From positions 1 to 49,613 of the forward strand of contig JAPPII010000062.1 in assembly GCA_028820845.1 (NCBI GenBank): a stretch of DNA of 49,613 nt, given 5' to 3'. The stretch comes from Candidatus Poribacteria bacterium (GTDB lineage Bacteria; Poribacteria; WGA-4E; WGA-3G). The notes beneath the pieces are model-generated. The model made no database searches. It saw only the letters and a list, made by a program, of their open reading frames with translations, and was not told the origin of the DNA. Below are positions 47,013 through 49,613 of the stretch, one piece after another. Within the stretch, counting starts at the first letter, position 1. The number at the start of each line of letters is the position of its first letter. The translations under genes and the position numbers were made by a program.

Positions 47013-49592
47013 TCAACTTTCAGAAGATAGCAACCAATTCAGTTCGTGTCTTAGGCGTTGTGGGTTTTTAGTGACATAGAAAGCCCATCGTCCCCGTTGC
47101 TCTGGTTCTCCAAGTTTCTCTCGATTCCAATTATTGACCGCGGTAACCCATCGCTTCGCGGCTTCACGTTTCATAAGATCCTGATCGGGTTCAAATCCCT
47201 TAGTCTCCAAAATTAGATTAACCCCATTCCTGAGTCTGACGATAAAATCAGGTTCATAACTATGCGTAACGCCTTGGTATTCATAGGGAATACTTAAGCC
47301 AAGGTGGTCATTACGAACATAGCATTTTACAGATTCGGATTGCTCCAACCAAAAACAGGCAGAGCGTTCCCATTTTTCGGTATCCAGTACAACTTGATTG
47401 ACCTGACTTCGTTGTGTACCATGGCATGTGCGTTTAGTGAAAAAATCCACAGCAGCTGATGTACCAACGGATTTATAGCGATTCAAGATAGGCAGCAGTG
47501 GAACTTCGCCTTGTGTTTCATCTGGTTGGATTGCTGCCAGCAATCGTTCAACAATCCGCATTACATATTTTTGGTGTCCGAGTTCACAACGATTACATCC
47601 CTGGAAATCAACTTTTGTCTCAATATAAGCATCAACTAACCTGAAAACTTGTGGAAAGAGACGGTGTCGAGCGAAGAGTCTACGTTTTGGATTGCTATCT
47701 GGATCTGTTGAGGTTTCATGGTCGCCGACTAATTTCCAGACAATCTGCCCAGCAATTTCAAATTTGATAGCTTGGATGTGTGTTGTTTTATAGTATTCTT
47801 CCCGATTTTGCTCTTTGAACTCACCGGGCCCCAAAGTGGTTGTTTGTCCAATATGATAACCAACTGCCGCTTTAACAAAAACGGCGGTTGGGGTGAGTTC
47901 CGGTTCAAGGTGAAGTTGTTCCATTGATTTGATGTCAGCCTTGATTTCGTTTTTTTGCAGTGCGAAGGCGTATCCTTCCACAACTGGAAATCGAATCTCA
48001 TAGTGTTCCCGTCCGGGGACTGCTCGTACATGATTCAGTGGTTTGTCATCAGGTTCTCGGGCGTTCGTACGCCTGCCTTTGAAAGGGATGACCGAAAACG
48101 GGATGCCGTAGACATCGACGTATTCCTCGGTGAGTAGACCGGTTTCTGGATCGGGTGTGTAATTCATGCGGCGTAACCCGCGTCCAACGACCTGTTCGCA
48201 GAGCAATTGGCTGCTAAAGGCGCGCAATCCGAGAATATGTGTAACATTGTTTGCATCCCATCCTTCGTTGAGCATAGCGACGGAGACAACGCATCGGATC
48301 TGTTCACCAGGCTGTCCACGTTTGCCAATTGTCGCGACGATTTGCCGCAAGTCTTCAGCAGCTTGGCTCCGGTTCTTATTTGGATCTTCGCTCTCTGCTT
48401 TTGCCAATATTTTGCTATCTATCCGCAGCGTTCGTGTAACACCGTTGCTGTTGTCAAGGAATTCTGGAAAGACCGACCCTTTCCCGTAGGTTATTTCGGT
48501 TTCTTTCTTCTTTCGTCCTTTTCTACTTGTGTCGTTTTCGGCAATGACTTCTACTACTCGTTCACCGGAAATTTCCCGGTAAAAATGCTCCGCGATATAG
48601 GTATTATCGCAAACAATAATTAGCACAGGGGGTGTTTTCTCTTGGGCATCTGATGCTTCCTGAATGTATTCAAAGCGTTCATTCCACTGGCTTGCAAGCG
48701 TATTAAGAGCATCCTCTGCCTCTCGGTAGACTACTTCAGGTTTGGGTTTTCCACCCGGTAATTTCTCTGCTGGCAAAAGATCGTCCGTAATTGTCTTCCA
48801 CAGTCGAAAATATCTGGGTTCAGGTCTACCGGTGTTATCACTGACAGGTAACCGTGGAATCTTGGTAATACCACTCTCAATCGCGTCCACTAAACCGAAA
48901 TCGCTGACGAGCCACGGGAAGGGTTTGCCTTCAATGTGCCCACTGCCTTGGATGTAGAAGGGTGTAGCGGAAAGATCAACGCAAAACTTCACACCGCATG
49001 CTTGGTTAAACCTATCCAAACCGCTAATCCAAACGGTGGCTTCTTGGCGTTCTTTTTTTTCTTCAGCAGAGAGTCTATCGTCAGTCGGTGCAGGACGGTA
49101 GGCGTGATGTCCTTCATCGTTCAACACCATAATCGGGGTGCTGTCATAGAGTTCTCCCAAGACCCGTTTGGCAAAAGCGTCCGGTGTTTCCGCACCTTTA
49201 TCGACAACGGTATAAGTTTGACCACCTTCACTATGCGGCGATTCGGGTGCAAACTGGTGCCAATTGGTAACCATCACCTTCCCGCTGTTGAGCAACGGAC
49301 GGAATTTTGTCGGAATGAGTTCAAATTCGTCGTAGTAGTTATCACTATCTTCGGGACGCAACACCTGCAGCCGTTTTTTGATGGTGAGGTTTGGACAAAC
49401 GACGAGTGCTGCCTGCGGGAAGCGCTCGTCGGAAGACACTTTGCCGCGATTGCAGAACGCCCACGCGATAAGCATCGCCATCACGACGGTCTTGCCGCTA
49501 CCAGTTGCCATTTTGCACCCGTAACGGATGAGATCTGGGATGTTGGGTTCGTTGGGTGTGTCTACGTAGTGTTTACATTTTGTTAGCAGTGA
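47013..49592 (-). CDS. Type III-like restriction enzyme helicase/nuclease subunit, 5'-truncated
   Basis: The open frame runs from an in-frame TGA at 49593-49595 to the stop at 47013, with a first ATG at 49511 that falls inside the Walker A region, so the N-terminal part is missing. From that ATG (832 aa) the motifs are ATGSGKTVV (Walker A), VLNDEGHH (DEGH box, 130-136), SATPF, GWDANNV, GRGLRR (motif VI) and a C-terminal PD-(D/E)XK nuclease: YEPDFIVRL...LILETKGFEP. Codons before the ATG still read in frame (VDTPNEPNIPDLIRYGCK), supporting truncation by a stop, frameshift or assembly break near the window edge. No methyltransferase partner is visible. DNA defence is the likely role. Confidence 0.8.
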   Translation of the reverse strand, partial: SLLTKCKHYVDTPNEPNIPDLIRYGCKMATGSGKTVVMAMLIAWAFCNRGKVSSDERFPQAALVVCPNLTIKKRLQVLRPEDSDNYYDEFELIPTKFRPLLNSGKVMVTNWHQFAPESPHSEGGQTYTVVDKGAETPDAFAKRVLGELYDSTPIMVLNDEGHHAYRPAPTDDRLSAEEKKERQEATVWISGLDRFNQACGVKFCVDLSATPFYIQGSGHIEGKPFPWLVSDFGLVDAIESGITKIPRLPVSDNTGRPEPRYFRLWKTITDDLLPAEKLPGGKPKPEVVYREAEDALNTLASQWNERFEYIQEASDAQEKTPPVLIIVCDNTYIAEHFYREISGERVVEVIAENDTSRKGRKKKETEITYGKGSVFPEFLDNSNGVTRTLRIDSKILAKAESEDPNKNRSQAAEDLRQIVATIGKRGQPGEQIRCVVSVAMLNEGWDANNVTHILGLRAFSSQLLCEQVVGRGLRRMNYTPDPETGLLTEEYVDVYGIPFSVIPFKGRRTNAREPDDKPLNHVRAVPGREHYEIRFPVVEGYAFALQKNEIKADIKSMEQLHLEPELTPTAVFVKAAVGYHIGQTTTLGPGEFKEQNREEYYKTTHIQAIKFEIAGQIVWKLVGDHETSTDPDSNPKRRLFARHRLFPQVFRLVDAYIETKVDFQGCNRCELGHQKYVMRIVERLLAAIQPDETQGEVPLLPILNRYKSVGTSAAVDFFTKRTCHGTQRSQVNQVVLDTEKWERSACFWLEQSESVKCYVRNDHLGLSIPYEYQGVTHSYEPDFIVRLRNGVNLILETKGFEPDQDLMKREAAKRWVTAVNNWNREKLGEPEQRGRWAFYVTKNPQRLRHELNWLLSSES

Positions 49593-49613
49593 TCAATATA
49601 GCTGCGAAATAAA

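Overview
The window reads as a piece of a free-living bacterial genome of moderate GC, most likely from the Poribacteria or a close relative. This is inference from gene content: four different phytanoyl-CoA dioxygenase (PhyH) family proteins, a ThuA-domain protein, a LarA-like protein, a MetE-like protein, a DUF6785/DUF6784-type membrane protein, LamG and CRTAC1/FG-GAP exported proteins, remnants of sulfatase and LamG genes, Gfo/Idh/MocA and AP-endonuclease-2-type sugar enzymes. No rRNA, tRNA, CRISPR array or complete insertion sequence was seen. Both ends look cut through genes.

Layout. 1-700 is AT-rich and holds a broken gene end plus an unknown 157-aa protein. 1075-22262 is all on the plus strand: an MDR dehydrogenase, a BrnT-type toxin pair, a large membrane protein, small unknown proteins, a LarA-like and a MetE-like enzyme, a ClpX-like ATPase, a chlorite-dismutase-family protein followed by a Gld-type ABC permease/GldG/DUF4340 operon without its ATPase, a GT21-like glycosyltransferase, MsrB, a radical SAM/SPASM protein, a sugar isomerase, a PhyH enzyme and three small membrane proteins. 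22312-23363 (minus) has an ECF sigma factor with a Cys-rich exported protein. Malate dehydrogenase (plus) follows. 24647-33423 (minus) carries a PD-(D/E)XK-like protein, DnaK, PhyH, an Nramp-related transporter, ThuA, a HigB/HigA-like toxin-antitoxin pair, FabV and a RidA-family protein. 33853-36340 has a second MDR dehydrogenase, a sulfatase stub, a LamG protein and a lone MNT-type nucleotidyltransferase. 36469-42451 has two PhyH enzymes, a nucleoside-phosphorylase-like protein, a GNAT acetyltransferase, a CRTAC1-like protein and a Gfo/Idh/MocA oxidoreductase. 42690-49592 has MtaB, MutS and a 5'-truncated type III-like restriction helicase.

The most unusual signal lies between the genes. A family of dispersed elements is built from degenerate heptanucleotides (strict 7-nt spacing, up to about 16 units), some sharing a core close to CAGTTAAGAGGTTTCTGTAAC. 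Several copies sit flush against stop codons. One copy of about 78 nt lies in frame inside the DUF4340 gene and adds about 26 residues. Other families are present: a double-hairpin element found twice in opposite orientation (8960, 42517), a 25-bp perfect palindromic core found twice (27418, 37325; the first inside a 107-bp element with terminal inverted repeats), and a 30-bp exact repeat (38141, 38199) that also encodes the C-terminus of a gene. The genome looks as if it is being colonised by several small non-coding repeat families that shape intergenic DNA and protein termini.

Several promoters with near-consensus sigma70 spacing (TTGnnn, 17-18 nt, TAnnnT) can be read directly and support gene starts at larA-like, mdh, mtaB, the second MDR gene and one PhyH gene.
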